The notes beneath the pieces are model-generated. The model ran no database searches, was not told the DNA's origin, and saw nothing but the letters and a program-made list of their open reading frames with translations. A stretch of DNA of 64,000 nucleotides from Halopolyspora algeriensis. Its GTDB lineage: Bacteria > Actinomycetota > Actinomycetes > Mycobacteriales > Pseudonocardiaceae. How positions within the stretch are numbered: the first letter of the stretch is position 1; the number at the start of each line of letters is the position of its first letter. The stretch is from positions 1 to 64,000 of the forward strand of contig NZ_QPJC01000008.1 in assembly GCF_003337235.1 (NCBI RefSeq), read 5' to 3'. Positions 24,842 to 33,990 of the stretch are shown here, in pieces. A program made the translations under genes and the position numbers.

Positions 24842-25240
24842 ATGCCCGATGAGGTGAGACTCGACCGGGTGGTGCTCGGCGCGTTGTTGCTCGATGCCGT
24901 GCTGTTGGCGATGCTCGAGCTGTTGTTCCTGCCCTCCTACCTCGGTGGCGTGCCGTTCCCCATCACCGCGGCGGTGGCTGCGGTGACCACACCGCTGCTG
25001 GTCTCGGAGGCCGGTCGGCTGTCTCCCCGTCGAGGTGTGGCCGCCGCACCACTGATCGTGTGGTTCGGGACGGTGTTCGTCTTCGGGCTCTTCGGGCCGG
25101 GCGGGGACGTGCTGCTCCTCGCCGGTGACTGGCGCACGTACCTGTTCCTCGCCGGCGGTGCGCTCCCCGGCGCGTTGATGCTCGGGATCGTGCAGGCACG
25201 CCAGGGTGCCGGGGCTTCGGGACGCCGCGACACCGGGTGA
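24842..25240 (+). CDS. Small integral membrane protein in the mshB operon
   Basis: This is a 132-residue protein with four hydrophobic segments (VLGALLLDAVLLAMLELLFL, FPITAAVAAVTTPLLV, GVAAAPLIVWFGTVFVFGLF, TYLFLAGGALPGALMLGI). It starts 2 nt after mshB, so it is in the same operon; M. tuberculosis has a similar membrane protein at this place (from memory, Rv1171). No function is known; a link to mycothiol or envelope processes is only positional. Its end overlaps the frame of the next gene slightly. Confidence 0.8.
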   Translation: MPDEVRLDRVVLGALLLDAVLLAMLELLFLPSYLGGVPFPITAAVAAVTTPLLVSEAGRLSPRRGVAAAPLIVWFGTVFVFGLFGPGGDVLLLAGDWRTYLFLAGGALPGALMLGIVQARQGAGASGRRDTG

Positions 25241-25268
25241 GGGCCGGACACGGGACGAGGTGGACGCA

Positions 25269-26099
25269 GTGGCCGAGATACTGACCGACGAGCGGGTTGC
25301 CGCGGCGCTGCGGCCGTTCGTGCGCGCTGCCGTCCCCGTTCTGCAGATCCTGCGGGAAGCCGATCCGCTACGGTTGCGCCGCCGGTTCCGCGGCGAGCCG
25401 AAGAGTGCCACGGAGCTCTCCGGCGAGCAGCCGACGGGTGGTGGGGGCACCGGTGAGCGTGCCGGCCTGGACACGCTGATGAGCCGGCTCGATTCGATGC
25501 GGCTGCCCGGCAGTTCCGCCTGGGACGCGATGACCCTCGATCAGCGCTGTGACTGGTGGGCCAAGCGGGTCGGCCGGTTTCTCGCTCTCCTGGCAGGCCT
25601 GCCGAACTTCGGCGGTGTGATCACCTCGCGGCTGCCGATCCGCAATGCCCTCGGAACCCTGGGGCAGTCACTGGTGCTGTCGGCGATCGCGGCCGAGCAC
25701 GGGGTGGACGACCGGGCTCATCAGGTCCGCATGATCGCCAAGGTCGTCCTCGATCGTGACCTTCCGCGCGCTGTCGCGGAGGGAGCGGACGGGGGTACGC
25801 GGCACCGGGACGACGAGCGCACCGCCGAGCTCACCGAGGAGCTGGAGGAGTCCCGCCGCCGGTACGGACGGCCGAGAACCCGTGCCGTGGCGAGCACGGT
25901 GTGGCGAATGGCACGCCTGCTGTGGGAGATCGATTCCGAACTCGACAAGCGGCCGCAGGGGCGCTTGCATCACGAGGCTCTCGGTTCGCTGCCCGTCGTC
26001 GGTGTGGTGGGCGGTTACCTGGGAGAACGTTCGGCGCTGCGCCGGGTGGCACGGCGCGGGGCGAGGTGGATCCGCCGGAATCCGCCTCCACACACGTGA
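25269..26099 (+). CDS. Hypothetical helical protein
   Basis: This is a 276-residue, largely helical protein without a recognised domain. It has a conserved-looking centre, RCDWWAKRVGRFLALLAGLPNFGGVITSRLPIRNALG, and an acidic/basic linker (TEELEESRRRYGRPRTR) before a C-terminal Gly-rich segment (LPVVGVVGGYLGERSALRR). An EcsC-like fold is conceivable, but I cannot show it. GTG 25269 is favoured by GAGG 8 nt upstream; GTG 25260 is possible. It follows the mshB-operon membrane gene by 28 nt. Confidence 0.65.
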   Translation: MAEILTDERVAAALRPFVRAAVPVLQILREADPLRLRRRFRGEPKSATELSGEQPTGGGGTGERAGLDTLMSRLDSMRLPGSSAWDAMTLDQRCDWWAKRVGRFLALLAGLPNFGGVITSRLPIRNALGTLGQSLVLSAIAAEHGVDDRAHQVRMIAKVVLDRDLPRAVAEGADGGTRHRDDERTAELTEELEESRRRYGRPRTRAVASTVWRMARLLWEIDSELDKRPQGRLHHEALGSLPVVGVVGGYLGERSALRRVARRGARWIRRNPPPHT

Positions 26100-26205
26100 G
26101 GGTGTGCGCACCCACGTCGGCGGCATCACGCGTTTCCTCCCCCCGTGTTCCGAAGTAGGGTCGCGGGAGTACCCGGCTACGGGAGTTCCAGCCGGGAACC
26201 ACGCG

Positions 26206-26220
26206 AAGTGGGAGCCACTT
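26206..26220 (+). promoter_or_regulatory. Small hairpin upstream of the ferredoxin gene
   Basis: AAGTGG-GAG-CCACTT is a perfect 6-bp hairpin in the 214-bp region before the ferredoxin gene. A GGATACTG box follows at 26243-26250 (possible -10). No -35 fits it well, so the promoter itself is not placed. Confidence 0.3.
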
Positions 26221-26313
26221 ACGTATCCGGGTGGGTAACGAGGGATACTGTCAGCAGCCGCGCCAGGCAGACTTGCGCGCGGATGAAGGAACGTTTCTAG
26301 CAGGAGAGCAACC

Positions 26314-26634
26314 GTGACCTACGTGATCGCCGAGCCCTGCGTCGACGTGCTCGACAAGGGATGCATCGAGGAATGCCCTGTCGACTGCATCTACGAGGGC
26401 GGGCGGATGCTCTACATCCACCCCGATGAGTGCGTCGACTGCGGTGCCTGCGAGCCGGTTTGCCCGGTCGAGGCCATCTACTACGAGGACGACGTGCCGG
26501 AGGAGTGGGCTGCTTACACGCAGGCCAATGTGGATTTCTTCGACGACCTCGGCTCGCCCGGCGGAGCTGCCAAGGTGGGGCGGATCAACAAGGACGTCGA
26601 GCCCGTCACCAGTCTGCCTCCGCAGGGCGAATGA
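26314..26634 (+). CDS. fdxA: Seven-iron ferredoxin (3Fe-4S / 4Fe-4S)
   Basis: This 106-residue electron carrier has cysteines at 9, 17, 21, 25, 40, 43, 46 and 50 in the order CxxxxxxxC-xxx-C-xxx-C and CxxCxxCxxxCP, the pattern of actinobacterial 7Fe ferredoxins. These ferredoxins donate electrons to cytochrome P450s or other oxidoreductases. The GTG at 26314 follows CAGGAGAG. Its stop codon overlaps the ATG of dapC (ATGA), so the two are translated together, as in mycobacteria (fdxC-dapC). Confidence 0.95.
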   Translation: MTYVIAEPCVDVLDKGCIEECPVDCIYEGGRMLYIHPDECVDCGACEPVCPVEAIYYEDDVPEEWAAYTQANVDFFDDLGSPGGAAKVGRINKDVEPVTSLPPQGE

Positions 26635-27761
26635 GTGTCGCCGAGTACCCGGGCGGTACGGGGCCGTCCGGGAGGCGCGGCCCCGACCTGCCGGAGTTCC
26701 CGTGGGACTCCCTGAGGGAGTACGCGTCGGTGGCACGGGCGCATGCCGGAGGTGTCGTCGACCTTTCCGTCGGTACACCGGTCGACCCCGTGCCGCCGGT
26801 CCTGCAGAGCGCGCTGTCCTCCGCGGCCAACTCTCCGGGGTATCCCGCGACGCACGGCACGGAGCAGCTCCGCGGAGCTGCGGTGGAGGCACTGCATCGC
26901 CGCCACGGTATTCGGGACCTTCCCGCCGAGGCGGTGTTGCCGACGGTCGGCTCGAAGGAACTCGTGGCCTGGTTGCCGACACTGCTCGGAATCCAGCCGG
27001 GCCAACTCGTGGCGATCCCCGACCTGGCTTACCCGACCTACGAGGTCGGTGCCCGGCTCGCGGGAGCCGATGTCGTCCGGCTCGCTCCCGGTCAGCGTCC
27101 CCCCGACGGGACCGCGCTGGTGTGGTTGAACTCCCCGTCGAACCCGACCGGCCGCGTCCTGGATTCCGAGCAGCTCGCCGCAGCGGTGCGCGCGGCTCGG
27201 GAGGTCGGCGCTGTCGTGGCCTCCGACGAGTGCTACCTGGAGCTGGGCTGGGAGTCCGAACCCGTCTCCGTGCTGCATCCGTCCGTGTGTGGCGGGTCCT
27301 TCGACGGTCTGCTCGCGGTGCACTCGCTGTCGAAGTCGGCGAACTTCGCCGGGTACCGCGCGGGCCTCGTCACCGGGGATCCCGGGATCGTGCGCGAGCT
27401 GCTGGCGCTGCGCAAGCACGCCGGGATGATCGTCCCGCGCCCGGTCCAGGAGGCGATGACCGCAGCGTTCCGCGACGACGACCACGTGCGTGTGCAGCGA
27501 GACCTGTATGCCGCTCGCCGGGCGGTGCTGTGGCCGCAGCTGGAACAGGCGGGGTTCACGATCGAGCATTCGCGGGGCGGTCTCTACCTGTGGGCCTCCC
27601 GCGGTGAGGACGCATGGCAGACCGTGGACTGGCTGGCCCGCCGCGGAATCCTCGTCGCCCCCGGCACCTTCTACGGGCCGGGCGGCAGCGCGCACGTGCG
27701 CATCGCGCTCACCGCTTCCGACGAGCGGATCGACGCCGCCGCGAAGCGTCTGGCGGACTGA
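26631..27761 (+). CDS. dapC: Succinyldiaminopimelate transaminase
   Basis: This 376-residue fold-type I aminotransferase converts N-succinyl-2-amino-6-ketopimelate to succinyl-diaminopimelate in lysine and peptidoglycan-precursor synthesis. It shows [41 protein letters not shown] and the lysine motif [14 protein letters not shown]. The ATG overlaps the ferredoxin stop. The neighbouring dapD and dapE, acting before and after it in the pathway, support the name. The gene ends right at a strong terminator hairpin. Confidence 0.92.
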   Translation: MSVAEYPGGTGPSGRRGPDLPEFPWDSLREYASVARAHAGGVVDLSVGTPVDPVPPVLQSALSSAANSPGYPATHGTEQLRGAAVEALHRRHGIRDLPAEAVLPTVGSKELVAWLPTLLGIQPGQLVAIPDLAYPTYEVGARLAGADVVRLAPGQRPPDGTALVWLNSPSNPTGRVLDSEQLAAAVRAAREVGAVVASDECYLELGWESEPVSVLHPSVCGGSFDGLLAVHSLSKSANFAGYRAGLVTGDPGIVRELLALRKHAGMIVPRPVQEAMTAAFRDDDHVRVQRDLYAARRAVLWPQLEQAGFTIEHSRGGLYLWASRGEDAWQTVDWLARRGILVAPGTFYGPGGSAHVRIALTASDERIDAAAKRLAD

Positions 27762-27820
27762 CGTTTCGGCGGGTGCCCTGCGGCCGGGATGGGCCGGACG
27801 CAAGAGCACCCGCCGAAACG
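27762..27820. terminator. Bidirectional terminator between dapC and dapD
   Basis: CGTTTCGGCGGGTGC (27762-27776), starting at the base after the dapC stop, is the exact reverse complement of 27806-27820. The 15-bp stem closes a 29-nt loop containing a smaller GGCC pair. It serves both convergent genes. A short T-tract (CGTTTC) lies inside the arm on each strand. Confidence 0.8.
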
Positions 27821-27843
27821 CGCGTGGTCGGACTGCGAACCGC

Positions 27844-28824
27844 TCAGTCGTTGGCGTGCAGCGCGGCGTTGAGTTCGACCTTGCCGCCGGTGCGCGGCAT
27901 GGCCTCGACAGCGCCTGTGCCGGAGTTGCGGCGCAGCAGCAGGCCGTCGTTGCCGGAGAGCTCGGCGGCCTTGACCACGGTGCCGTCGGGCAGCGTGACC
28001 TTGGTGCCCGCGGTGACGTACAGCCCTGCCTCCACGACGCAGTCGTCACCGAGGGAGATCCCCACGCCGCCGTTGGAGCCGATCAGGCAGCGCTCACCCA
28101 CCGAGATGACTTCCTTGCCACCTCCGGAGAGGGTTCCCATGATCGAGGCGCCGCCGCCGATGTCGGATCCGTCTCCGATGACGACCCCGGCCGAGATGCG
28201 CCCCTCGACCATCGAGGCTCCCAGGGTCCCCGCGTTGAAGTTGACGAACCCCTCGTGCATGACGGTGGTTCCGCCGGCGAGGTGAGCACCGAGGCGGGCC
28301 CGGTCGGCATCGCCGATACGTACCCCGGAAGGGATCACGTAGTCGACCATCCGGGGGAACTTGTCGATGCTGTAGACGGTCACCGCACCCCGTGCCCGGA
28401 GCCGCAGGCGGGTCGCCTCGAAACCCTCCACGGGACAGGGCCCGTGATTGGTCCACACCACGTTGGACAGCAGGCCGAAAATCCCTTCGAGATTCTGGCC
28501 GTGCGGGCGCACCATCCGGTGCGACAGCAGGTGCAAGCGCAGGTAGACGTCGTGCGTGTCGGCCGGCGCGTCGGACAGGCGAGCCACGCCGGTGCGCACC
28601 GCGACCACGTCGACACCGCGGGCGTCGTCCCTGCCGAGCAGGTCGGCGCCGGCGGAACCGAGAGTCTCGGAGGCCTCCTGCGGGGTAAGCCGGGTACTGC
28701 CGACCTGGCCGGGCTCACCCAGCTTGACGATGGGAAACCAGGTGTCCAGCACGGTGCCGTCGTCGGTGACGGTGGCCAGGCCCACGCCGTGGGCACCCGT
28801 GGACTGCGGATCGGGAGTGCTCAT
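27844..28824 (-). CDS. dapD: Tetrahydrodipicolinate N-succinyltransferase
   Basis: This 326-residue enzyme adds succinate to tetrahydrodipicolinate. The C-terminal half is a left-handed beta-helix with hexapeptide turns ([42 protein letters not shown]), following an actinobacterial-type N-terminal domain ([22 protein letters not shown]). The ATG at 28824 has no ribosome-binding site, but a minus-strand -10 TACCGT (28837-28832) ends 7 nt before it, so it is likely leaderless. It diverges from dapE. Confidence 0.94.
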   Translation of the reverse strand: MSTPDPQSTGAHGVGLATVTDDGTVLDTWFPIVKLGEPGQVGSTRLTPQEASETLGSAGADLLGRDDARGVDVVAVRTGVARLSDAPADTHDVYLRLHLLSHRMVRPHGQNLEGIFGLLSNVVWTNHGPCPVEGFEATRLRLRARGAVTVYSIDKFPRMVDYVIPSGVRIGDADRARLGAHLAGGTTVMHEGFVNFNAGTLGASMVEGRISAGVVIGDGSDIGGGASIMGTLSGGGKEVISVGERCLIGSNGGVGISLGDDCVVEAGLYVTAGTKVTLPDGTVVKAAELSGNDGLLLRRNSGTGAVEAMPRTGGKVELNAALHAND

Positions 28825-28983
28825 GAGGCAAACGGTAATCGGCGCAGGGCTGCAGGCAGGTGCAGGGGTGGTGCGAGGTGCTGTTGCCGGGGAAGCCGCC
28901 CTCCGGAGGAGGGATGGGCCCGCCCGTGTCTGCTGCGACCACGCGCTCTCGTGTCCGGCGGCTTGTCGGTAGGGTACGCAACC

Positions 28984-30060
28984 GTGACCGCGCGTTTGGA
29001 TCTCACCGCCGACCCTGTCGAGTTGACTGCCGCGCTGGTGGACATTCCCAGCGTTTCCGAGGCGGAGGCCGACCTCGCCGATTCGGTGGAGCAGGCCCTG
29101 CGCAGGCAGGCTCCGCATCTGGAGGTGGTGCGCAACGGCGACGCGGTGCTGGCACGCACCAACCTGGGGCGTGGCTCGCGTGTCGTGCTCGCCGGGCACC
29201 TGGACACCGTGCCGATCAACGACAACCTCCCGCTGCGCCGTACCGGCTCCGGCGACGACGAGGTGCTGCACGGCTGCGGCACGGTGGACATGAAGGGCGG
29301 CGACGCGGTGATGCTGCACGTCGCAGCGGCATTGACCGAGCCACGTCACGACCTGACCTTCGTGTTCTACGACTGTGAGGAGATCGCCGCCGAACGCAAC
29401 GGGCTCAACCGCATCGAGCGGGAACTGCCCGACTGGCTGGCGGGCGATCTGGCCGTGGTGGGCGAGCCGTCGAATGCCTCGATCGAGGCGGGCTGCCAGG
29501 GCACCCTCCGGGTCGAGGTGCGCACGCGGGGGCGCCGCGCGCACACGGCCCGCGCGTGGATGGGCGACAACGCCATCCACGCGGCCGAGCCGGTGCTGCG
29601 GCGGCTCACCGAGTACACGCCCCGGCAGCCCGAGATCGACGGGCTGCGGTTCCACGAGGGGCTGCAGGCGGTGCGCGTGGAAGGCGGTGTCGCGGGCAAC
29701 GTCGTTCCGGACTCCTGCGTGGTGACGGTCAATCACCGGTTCGCCCCGGACACCTCGCTCGCCGAGGCCGAGACACACGTGCGGGAGGTGTTCGACGGGT
29801 TCGACGTCACCGTCGTGGACGCCTCCCAGGGCGCGCTGCCGGGGCTGAGCGAGCCCGCCACGGCCGAGCTGGTGCGCGCCGCCGGGGGCGACCCGGTGGC
29901 CAAGCTGGGCTGGACCGATGTGGCCCGCTTCGCCGCGCGGGGGCTGCCCGCGGTGAACTTCGGCCCCGGCTCGCCGACTCTGGCGCACACCCGGGAGGAG
30001 AACGTCGCGACCGGTGACATCCGGCACTGTGCGGATGTGCTGCGGCGCTTCCTCGGTTGA
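28984..30060 (+). CDS. dapE: Succinyl-diaminopimelate desuccinylase
   Basis: This 358-residue M20-family di-zinc hydrolase releases LL-diaminopimelate. Metal-ligand motifs are LAGHLDTVP (His near residue 73), [13 protein letters not shown], the catalytic EE pair in [11 protein letters not shown], and [14 protein letters not shown]. The dimerisation domain follows ([19 protein letters not shown]). GTG 28984 lies 8 nt after a TAGGGT -10 box (28970-28975), so the start is leaderless. The 159-bp gap to dapD carries promoters for both. Confidence 0.94.
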   Translation: MTARLDLTADPVELTAALVDIPSVSEAEADLADSVEQALRRQAPHLEVVRNGDAVLARTNLGRGSRVVLAGHLDTVPINDNLPLRRTGSGDDEVLHGCGTVDMKGGDAVMLHVAAALTEPRHDLTFVFYDCEEIAAERNGLNRIERELPDWLAGDLAVVGEPSNASIEAGCQGTLRVEVRTRGRRAHTARAWMGDNAIHAAEPVLRRLTEYTPRQPEIDGLRFHEGLQAVRVEGGVAGNVVPDSCVVTVNHRFAPDTSLAEAETHVREVFDGFDVTVVDASQGALPGLSEPATAELVRAAGGDPVAKLGWTDVARFAARGLPAVNFGPGSPTLAHTREENVATGDIRHCADVLRRFLG

Positions 30061-30061
30061 G

Positions 30062-30991
30062 TCAAGCCGTCCCGTGCACGGTCGCCGAGGGCGGCACCAC
30101 CGGATCGAGGGGAGCGCCGGTGTGGAGGGGGTTTCCGGCTTCCTCTCCGTCCGTGCGGTGCCCGCCCGCATCGGGGGATGGCCGTGCCTGCTGCTCCCGG
30201 TCTTCCTGCTGCCCGCTGCGGGTACTCCCGTTCCGGGCGGGCACGTTCTGGTCGACGAAGCGCAGCAGTTCGACGGGGAACGGCAGCACCAGGGTGGAAT
30301 TCCGCTCCGCGGCAACCTCCACCACGGTTTCCAGCAGTCGCAGTTGCAGGGCGGCCGGAGTGTCGGCCATGACGCCTGCCGCCTCGGACAGTTTCTGCGA
30401 CGCCTGGAATTCGCCGTCGGCGGAGATGATGCGTGAGCGCCGTTCCCGTTCCGCCTCGGCCTGCCGGGCGATCGAGCGCTTCATCGTCTCCGGCAGCGAG
30501 ACGTCCTTGATCTCCACCCGGTCGATGTGCACGCCCCAGTTCAGGGCCGGGCTGTCGATCATGACCTCCAGGCCCTGGTTGAGCTTTTCCCGGTCCGACA
30601 GCAGGTCGTCGAGATCGCTCTTTCCGATGATGGAGCGCAGCGAGGACTGCGCGACCTGTCCCATGGCGAACAGGTAGTCCTCGACGTTGATCACGGCACG
30701 GGCGGGGTCGACCACGTTGAAGTAGACGACGGCGTCGACGCGCACGGTCACGTTGTCCCGGGTGATGCCTTCCTGCGCGGGCACCGGCATCGTGACGATC
30801 TGCATGGTGACTTTGCGGAGGTGGTCGATGCCGGGGACGATCATCGTCAGTCCCGGACCCCGCACGTGCTGCTGGAGGCGGCCGAATCGCAGGACGACTC
30901 CACGCTCATACTGCTTGATGACCTTCACGCTCGCGGCGAGGGCGAGCACACCGAGAACGAGAACCACGATCAGTACGTTGATGAGGATCAT
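30062..30991 (-). CDS. SPFH/Band 7 (stomatin-like) membrane protein
   Basis: This 309-residue protein has one N-terminal membrane span ([20 protein letters not shown]) followed by the SPFH domain ([39 protein letters not shown]) and a helical stretch typical of slipins ([21 protein letters not shown]). The last 50 residues are a charged, disordered tail. SPFH proteins form rings that organise membrane microdomains and often work with NfeD, which is not present here. The ATG at 30991 follows GGAGG. Confidence 0.9.
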   Translation of the reverse strand: MILINVLIVVLVLGVLALAASVKVIKQYERGVVLRFGRLQQHVRGPGLTMIVPGIDHLRKVTMQIVTMPVPAQEGITRDNVTVRVDAVVYFNVVDPARAVINVEDYLFAMGQVAQSSLRSIIGKSDLDDLLSDREKLNQGLEVMIDSPALNWGVHIDRVEIKDVSLPETMKRSIARQAEAERERRSRIISADGEFQASQKLSEAAGVMADTPAALQLRLLETVVEVAAERNSTLVLPFPVELLRFVDQNVPARNGSTRSGQQEDREQQARPSPDAGGHRTDGEEAGNPLHTGAPLDPVVPPSATVHGTA

Positions 30992-31125
30992 GTCGGCCTC
31001 CGGGCCGAGGGTTGTCCGACGACCGGTCGCCGACTGCAAGCCACTGCGTGGACCGTGGCGTGGACGCATGCGATCCGCGGGGTGGGCCCTGCCGTGATTG
31101 TCGGCAACACCCGATCTTTTCTCGT

Positions 31126-31153
31126 ATGGTACGCCGCAAACGCCCCGAGTGAA
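31126..31153 (-). promoter_or_regulatory. Possible promoter of the SPFH gene
   Basis: On the minus strand, -35-like TTCACT (31153-31148) and -10 TACCAT (31131-31126) are 16 nt apart. This leaves a leader of about 125 nt before the ATG at 30991. Confidence 0.4.
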
Positions 31154-31247
31154 GTCCTTTCGGCCGGTATTGTCGCCACCTCGACGTTCGGATGGGAGGC
31201 TGGTCGACTCGTCGACGGCTGGGCACCGCGCTGAGGCGGGCGGCTCA

Positions 31248-31275
31248 TTGCGGGTTCACCCGGGCTGCCTACGCT
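31248..31275 (+). promoter_or_regulatory. Leaderless promoter of the first LOG-family gene
   Basis: -35 TTGCGG (31248-31253), 16-nt spacer, -10 TACGCT (31270-31275). The ATG at 31283 is 7 nt further on and has no ribosome-binding site. Confidence 0.6.
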
Positions 31276-31282
31276 CACCAGC

Positions 31283-32113
31283 ATGACGATCGAAGGTCCC
31301 GGGGATCACCTGTACGGCACGGAGACCGACAGCGACGAGGAAGTCGGCGGTGCCGTGAGCGGCGGTGACCATCCGAACGAGAAGCGGCGCGGACCGGTGG
31401 TCCTGCGCCGGTCACGACTGCAGGAACCGAGCACGACCGACCAGCGACTGCTCGATTCGCGCGGGCCCTCCGACTGGGTGCACACCGATCCGTGGCGGGT
31501 GCTGCGCATCCAGGCGGAGTTCGTCGAGGGATTCGGCGCGTTGGCCGAAGTGCCCCGCGCGACCACGGTGTTCGGTTCCGCGCGCACCCCGCGGGAGCAT
31601 CCCGAGTACCAGGCGGGTCTGGAACTGGGGGCGGCGCTGGCCGGGATCGGCTGTGCCGCGATCACCGGTGGTGGCCCGGGTACGATGGAAGCGGTCAATC
31701 GAGGCGCATCCGAGGCGGGGGGCCTGTCGATCGGACTGGGTATCGAACTGCCGTTCGAGCAGGGGCTCAATCCCTGGGTCGATCTCGGCGTCAACTTTCG
31801 CTACTTCTTCACGCGCAAGACGATGTTCGTCAAGTACGCGCAGGCGTTCGTGTGCTTGCCGGGCGGCTTCGGGACCATGGACGAGCTGTTCGAGTCGCTC
31901 ACCCTCGTGCAGACCAAGAAGGTCACGAAGTTCCCCGTGGTGATGTTCGGGCGTTCCTACTGGCAGGGCCTGTACGACTGGATCCGGGACACGATGCACG
32001 GCTCGGGCAAGATCGGGGACAAGGACCTGGCGCTGCTGCATCTGACCGACGATGTGGAGGACGCCGTGCGCGTCGTGGAGGAGGCATATCAGGCATGGGA
32101 GGACACACACTGA
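31283..32113 (+). CDS. LOG-family (TIGR00730-like) protein, long form
   Basis: This 276-residue protein has the LOG Rossmann fold: a GSARTPREHPEYQ start of the core, then ITGGGPGTMEAVNRGA and the signature LPGGFGTMDELFE. LOG enzymes cut cytokinin nucleotide monophosphates to the free base and ribose-phosphate; the long bacterial forms may act as general nucleotide phosphoribohydrolases. An acidic N-terminal extension of about 90 residues precedes the core. Its start is leaderless, and a second LOG gene follows. Confidence 0.88.
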   Translation: MTIEGPGDHLYGTETDSDEEVGGAVSGGDHPNEKRRGPVVLRRSRLQEPSTTDQRLLDSRGPSDWVHTDPWRVLRIQAEFVEGFGALAEVPRATTVFGSARTPREHPEYQAGLELGAALAGIGCAAITGGGPGTMEAVNRGASEAGGLSIGLGIELPFEQGLNPWVDLGVNFRYFFTRKTMFVKYAQAFVCLPGGFGTMDELFESLTLVQTKKVTKFPVVMFGRSYWQGLYDWIRDTMHGSGKIGDKDLALLHLTDDVEDAVRVVEEAYQAWEDTH

Positions 32114-32127
32114 GCAGTCGAGAGGCA

Positions 32128-32697
32128 ATGGGCCCGGACGCGGTGAATCCGGATTCCGAGCAACAGGTTTCGGTCTGCGTCTACTGCGCGTCGCGTCCCG
32201 TCGACGAGCGCTACATTCACCTGGCCGCCGAGGTCGGTACGGGTATCGCCAAGCGAGGCTGGACACTGGTCTCCGGCGGTGGTCGGGTGTCGATGATGGG
32301 GGAGGTCGCCCGGTCGGCCCGGTCCGGTGGTGCGCGCACGGTGGGAGTCATGCCCCGCCAACTCGTCGCTCGCGAGGTCGCCGACACCGAAGCGGACGAG
32401 CTGCTGGTCGTGGACACCATGCGCGAGCGCAAGGGTCTGATGGACGCCCATGCCACGGCATTCCTGGCGCTGCCCGGAGGGATCGGAACCTGCGAGGAGC
32501 TGTTCGAGGTGTGGACCTCGCGCTACATCGGCATGCACGGCAAACCGGTGGTGGTGCTCGATCCGGACGGTCACTACCGGCAGCTGCTGGACTGGGTGCG
32601 CCGGATGGTCGGCAGCGGGTTCGCTTCCCAGGGCAGCCTCGATGCGCTGACCGTGGTCACCGATGTCGAGGAGGCCCTCGACGCCTGCGCGGGATGA
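32128..32697 (+). CDS. LOG-family cytokinin-riboside phosphate phosphoribohydrolase
   Basis: This 189-residue short-form LOG protein has SVCVYCASRPVDERY, WTLVSGGGRVSMMGEVA, MRERKGLMDAHATAFLALPG and the catalytic PGGIGTCEELFE motif. Mycobacterial Rv1205 at the equivalent place makes cytokinins. ATG 32128 gives a compact protein; ATG 32095, overlapping the upstream gene, is also possible (an upstream GGAGGAGG would serve it). The pair of LOG genes may be an ancient duplication, though they share only the core motifs. Confidence 0.88.
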   Translation: MGPDAVNPDSEQQVSVCVYCASRPVDERYIHLAAEVGTGIAKRGWTLVSGGGRVSMMGEVARSARSGGARTVGVMPRQLVAREVADTEADELLVVDTMRERKGLMDAHATAFLALPGGIGTCEELFEVWTSRYIGMHGKPVVVLDPDGHYRQLLDWVRRMVGSGFASQGSLDALTVVTDVEEALDACAG

Positions 32698-32718
32698 GCT
32701 TGCCGGTTCGACCTATTT

Positions 32719-32736
32719 CTGTCTAGACTGTCTAGA
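32719..32736 (+). promoter_or_regulatory. Operator of the Phd-VapC pair
   Basis: CTGTCTAGA is repeated head to tail (32719-32727 and 32728-32736). The inner 15 bases, TCTAGACTGTCTAGA, form a perfect odd-centred palindrome (32722-32736). It overlaps possible -10 boxes (TAGACT, TAGATG) just before the GGAGGAG ribosome-binding site, as expected for autorepression by an antitoxin. Confidence 0.7.
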
Positions 32737-32756
32737 TGTAGCCGGAGGAGATGATG

Positions 32757-33005
32757 ATGCACTGGCAGGTTCAGGAAGCCAAGCAGCGCTTCAGTGAAGT
32801 ACTCCGCTGTGCTCGAGGCAGTGGAGCCCAGTTCGTCAGTCGTCACGGCGAGGATGTCGCCGTCGTTCTCGACATAGCGGAGTACCGGCGGCTCAGCGGT
32901 GACGACTTCAAGAGTTTTCTGAGGTCGGGCCCTTGCTTCGACGATCTGGAAATCACCCGCTCTGCTGAGTTGCCGAGGGATATCGACCACCTGACTGAGA
33001 CATGA
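32757..33005 (+). CDS. Phd/YefM-type antitoxin
   Basis: This 82-residue antitoxin has the N-terminal Phd DNA-binding fold (WQVQEAKQRFSEVLRCARGSG and PQFVSRHGEDVAVV-like strand FVSRHGEDVAVVLDIAEYRRL). A C-terminal tail (FKSFLRSGPCFDDLEITR) blocks the toxin. Three ATGs occur in a row (32751, 32754, 32757); the third has the best spacing from GGAGGAG (6 nt). The stop overlaps the toxin ATG. The operator repeat lies just upstream. Confidence 0.9.
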   Translation: MHWQVQEAKQRFSEVLRCARGSGAQFVSRHGEDVAVVLDIAEYRRLSGDDFKSFLRSGPCFDDLEITRSAELPRDIDHLTET

Positions 33006-33418
33006 GCTATCTTCTCGACACCAATGTCGTTTCCGAGTTGCGTCGGCGGTCACCGGATCCCGCTGTGCTGTCCTGGCTCGAATCGGTGGCGGCCGATCAG
33101 CTCTACCTGAGCGTGCTCACGGTGGGTGAGATCAGTCAGGGGATCGCTCGATTGCAGCGCCGTGATCCTTCGCAGGCCGCACAGTTGCAGCACTGGCTGA
33201 GTGAACTCAGGTCCTTCTACCACGATCGGATCGTGCCGATCACTGCCGAAGTCGCCGATCGATGGGGGCGACTCGGCGCTCCCGACCCGGTTCCCGTGGT
33301 GGATGGGCTGTTGGCTGCTACTGCGATGGTGCACGGTTGGACCCTGGTAACCCGCAATGTTGCCGATGTGCGCAAGATCGACGTGGCAGTGCTGAATCCG
33401 TTCGAACCGGCCGGGTGA
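33002..33418 (+). CDS. vapC: VapC-type PIN-domain toxin
   Basis: This 138-residue PIN ribonuclease is of the FitB/VapC type. The acidic residues are in place: Asp6 in LLDTNVVSEL, Glu43 in LTVGEISQGI, Asp101 in VPVVDGLLAATA, and Asp122 after the RNV motif. Such toxins cleave tRNA or rRNA and stall growth. ATG 33002 overlaps the antitoxin stop codon. The pair sits where mycobacteria carry other genes between LOG and the DivIVA-like gene, and its codon use is less GC-biased, so it is probably acquired. Confidence 0.93.
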   Translation: MSYLLDTNVVSELRRRSPDPAVLSWLESVAADQLYLSVLTVGEISQGIARLQRRDPSQAAQLQHWLSELRSFYHDRIVPITAEVADRWGRLGAPDPVPVVDGLLAATAMVHGWTLVTRNVADVRKIDVAVLNPFEPAG

Positions 33419-33621
33419 GAAAGGGTTCCGGAGGAACACAAGGCAAAGATCATCCCATCGAGGGTCGGTGTGCCGGATCTTCCGGATGCGGTTGCGCGCG
33501 CAGTGGCGATGATCCCTCGTCCGTGGGGATCCGAGCGTCGATCGTGCCCCCGAAAGGATCAGTGATGCAGCGCACACTGATTGCGCACCGAATGAGGCCC
33601 CGAGGTCCTTGCGAGACGGCC

Positions 33622-33650
33622 GTGACAGTGACTGCCGCTACCCGTAGAGT
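33622..33650 (+). promoter_or_regulatory. Leaderless promoter of the PadR gene
   Basis: -35 GTGACA (33622-33627), 17-nt spacer, -10 TAGAGT (33645-33650), then 8 nt to the GTG at 33659. There is no ribosome-binding site. The rest of the 240-bp gap after vapC shows nothing else recognisable. Confidence 0.65.
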
Positions 33651-33658
33651 CGCTACCC

Positions 33659-33988
33659 GTGAAAGCTGACGCCCTGCGAGGTCACCTGGACGGGCTGCTG
33701 CTGGCCACCCTCGATGGCAGGCAGCTCCACGGCTACGCGATCATCGAGGCGCTGCAGCAACGCAGCGGTGGTGCCGTCGACCTGCCCACCGGCACCGTCT
33801 ACCCGGCATTGCGCCGACTGGAGCGAGCAGGCTATGTGCGCAGCGAATGGAGCACCGTCGGAGGGCGCCAGCGGCGCACCTACCGCCTGACGGAGTCCGG
33901 TGCGGGCACTCTCGATGCCGAACGGCGTGCCTGGCGGGAGTTCACCACCGCGATCGGCGGCGTGCTCGGCGTGGCCGCCGCAGTCTGA
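33659..33988 (+). CDS. PadR-family transcriptional regulator
   Basis: This 109-residue winged-helix protein is of the short PadR type: LRGHLDGLLLATLDGRQLHGYAI, then the wing region VDLPTGTVYPALRRLERAGYV and RQRRTYRLTESG. PadR proteins repress detoxification or transport genes; no target is adjacent. The start is leaderless. A dispersed repeat with an inserted hairpin follows in the gap to the next gene. Confidence 0.9.
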   Translation: MKADALRGHLDGLLLATLDGRQLHGYAIIEALQQRSGGAVDLPTGTVYPALRRLERAGYVRSEWSTVGGRQRRTYRLTESGAGTLDAERRAWREFTTAIGGVLGVAAAV

Positions 33989-33990
33989 GT

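Noticed and set aside
28825-30315. Upstream extension of the dapD frame on the minus strand
   Set aside because: It is antisense to dapE, and the leaderless start of dapD at 28824 fits the known protein size.
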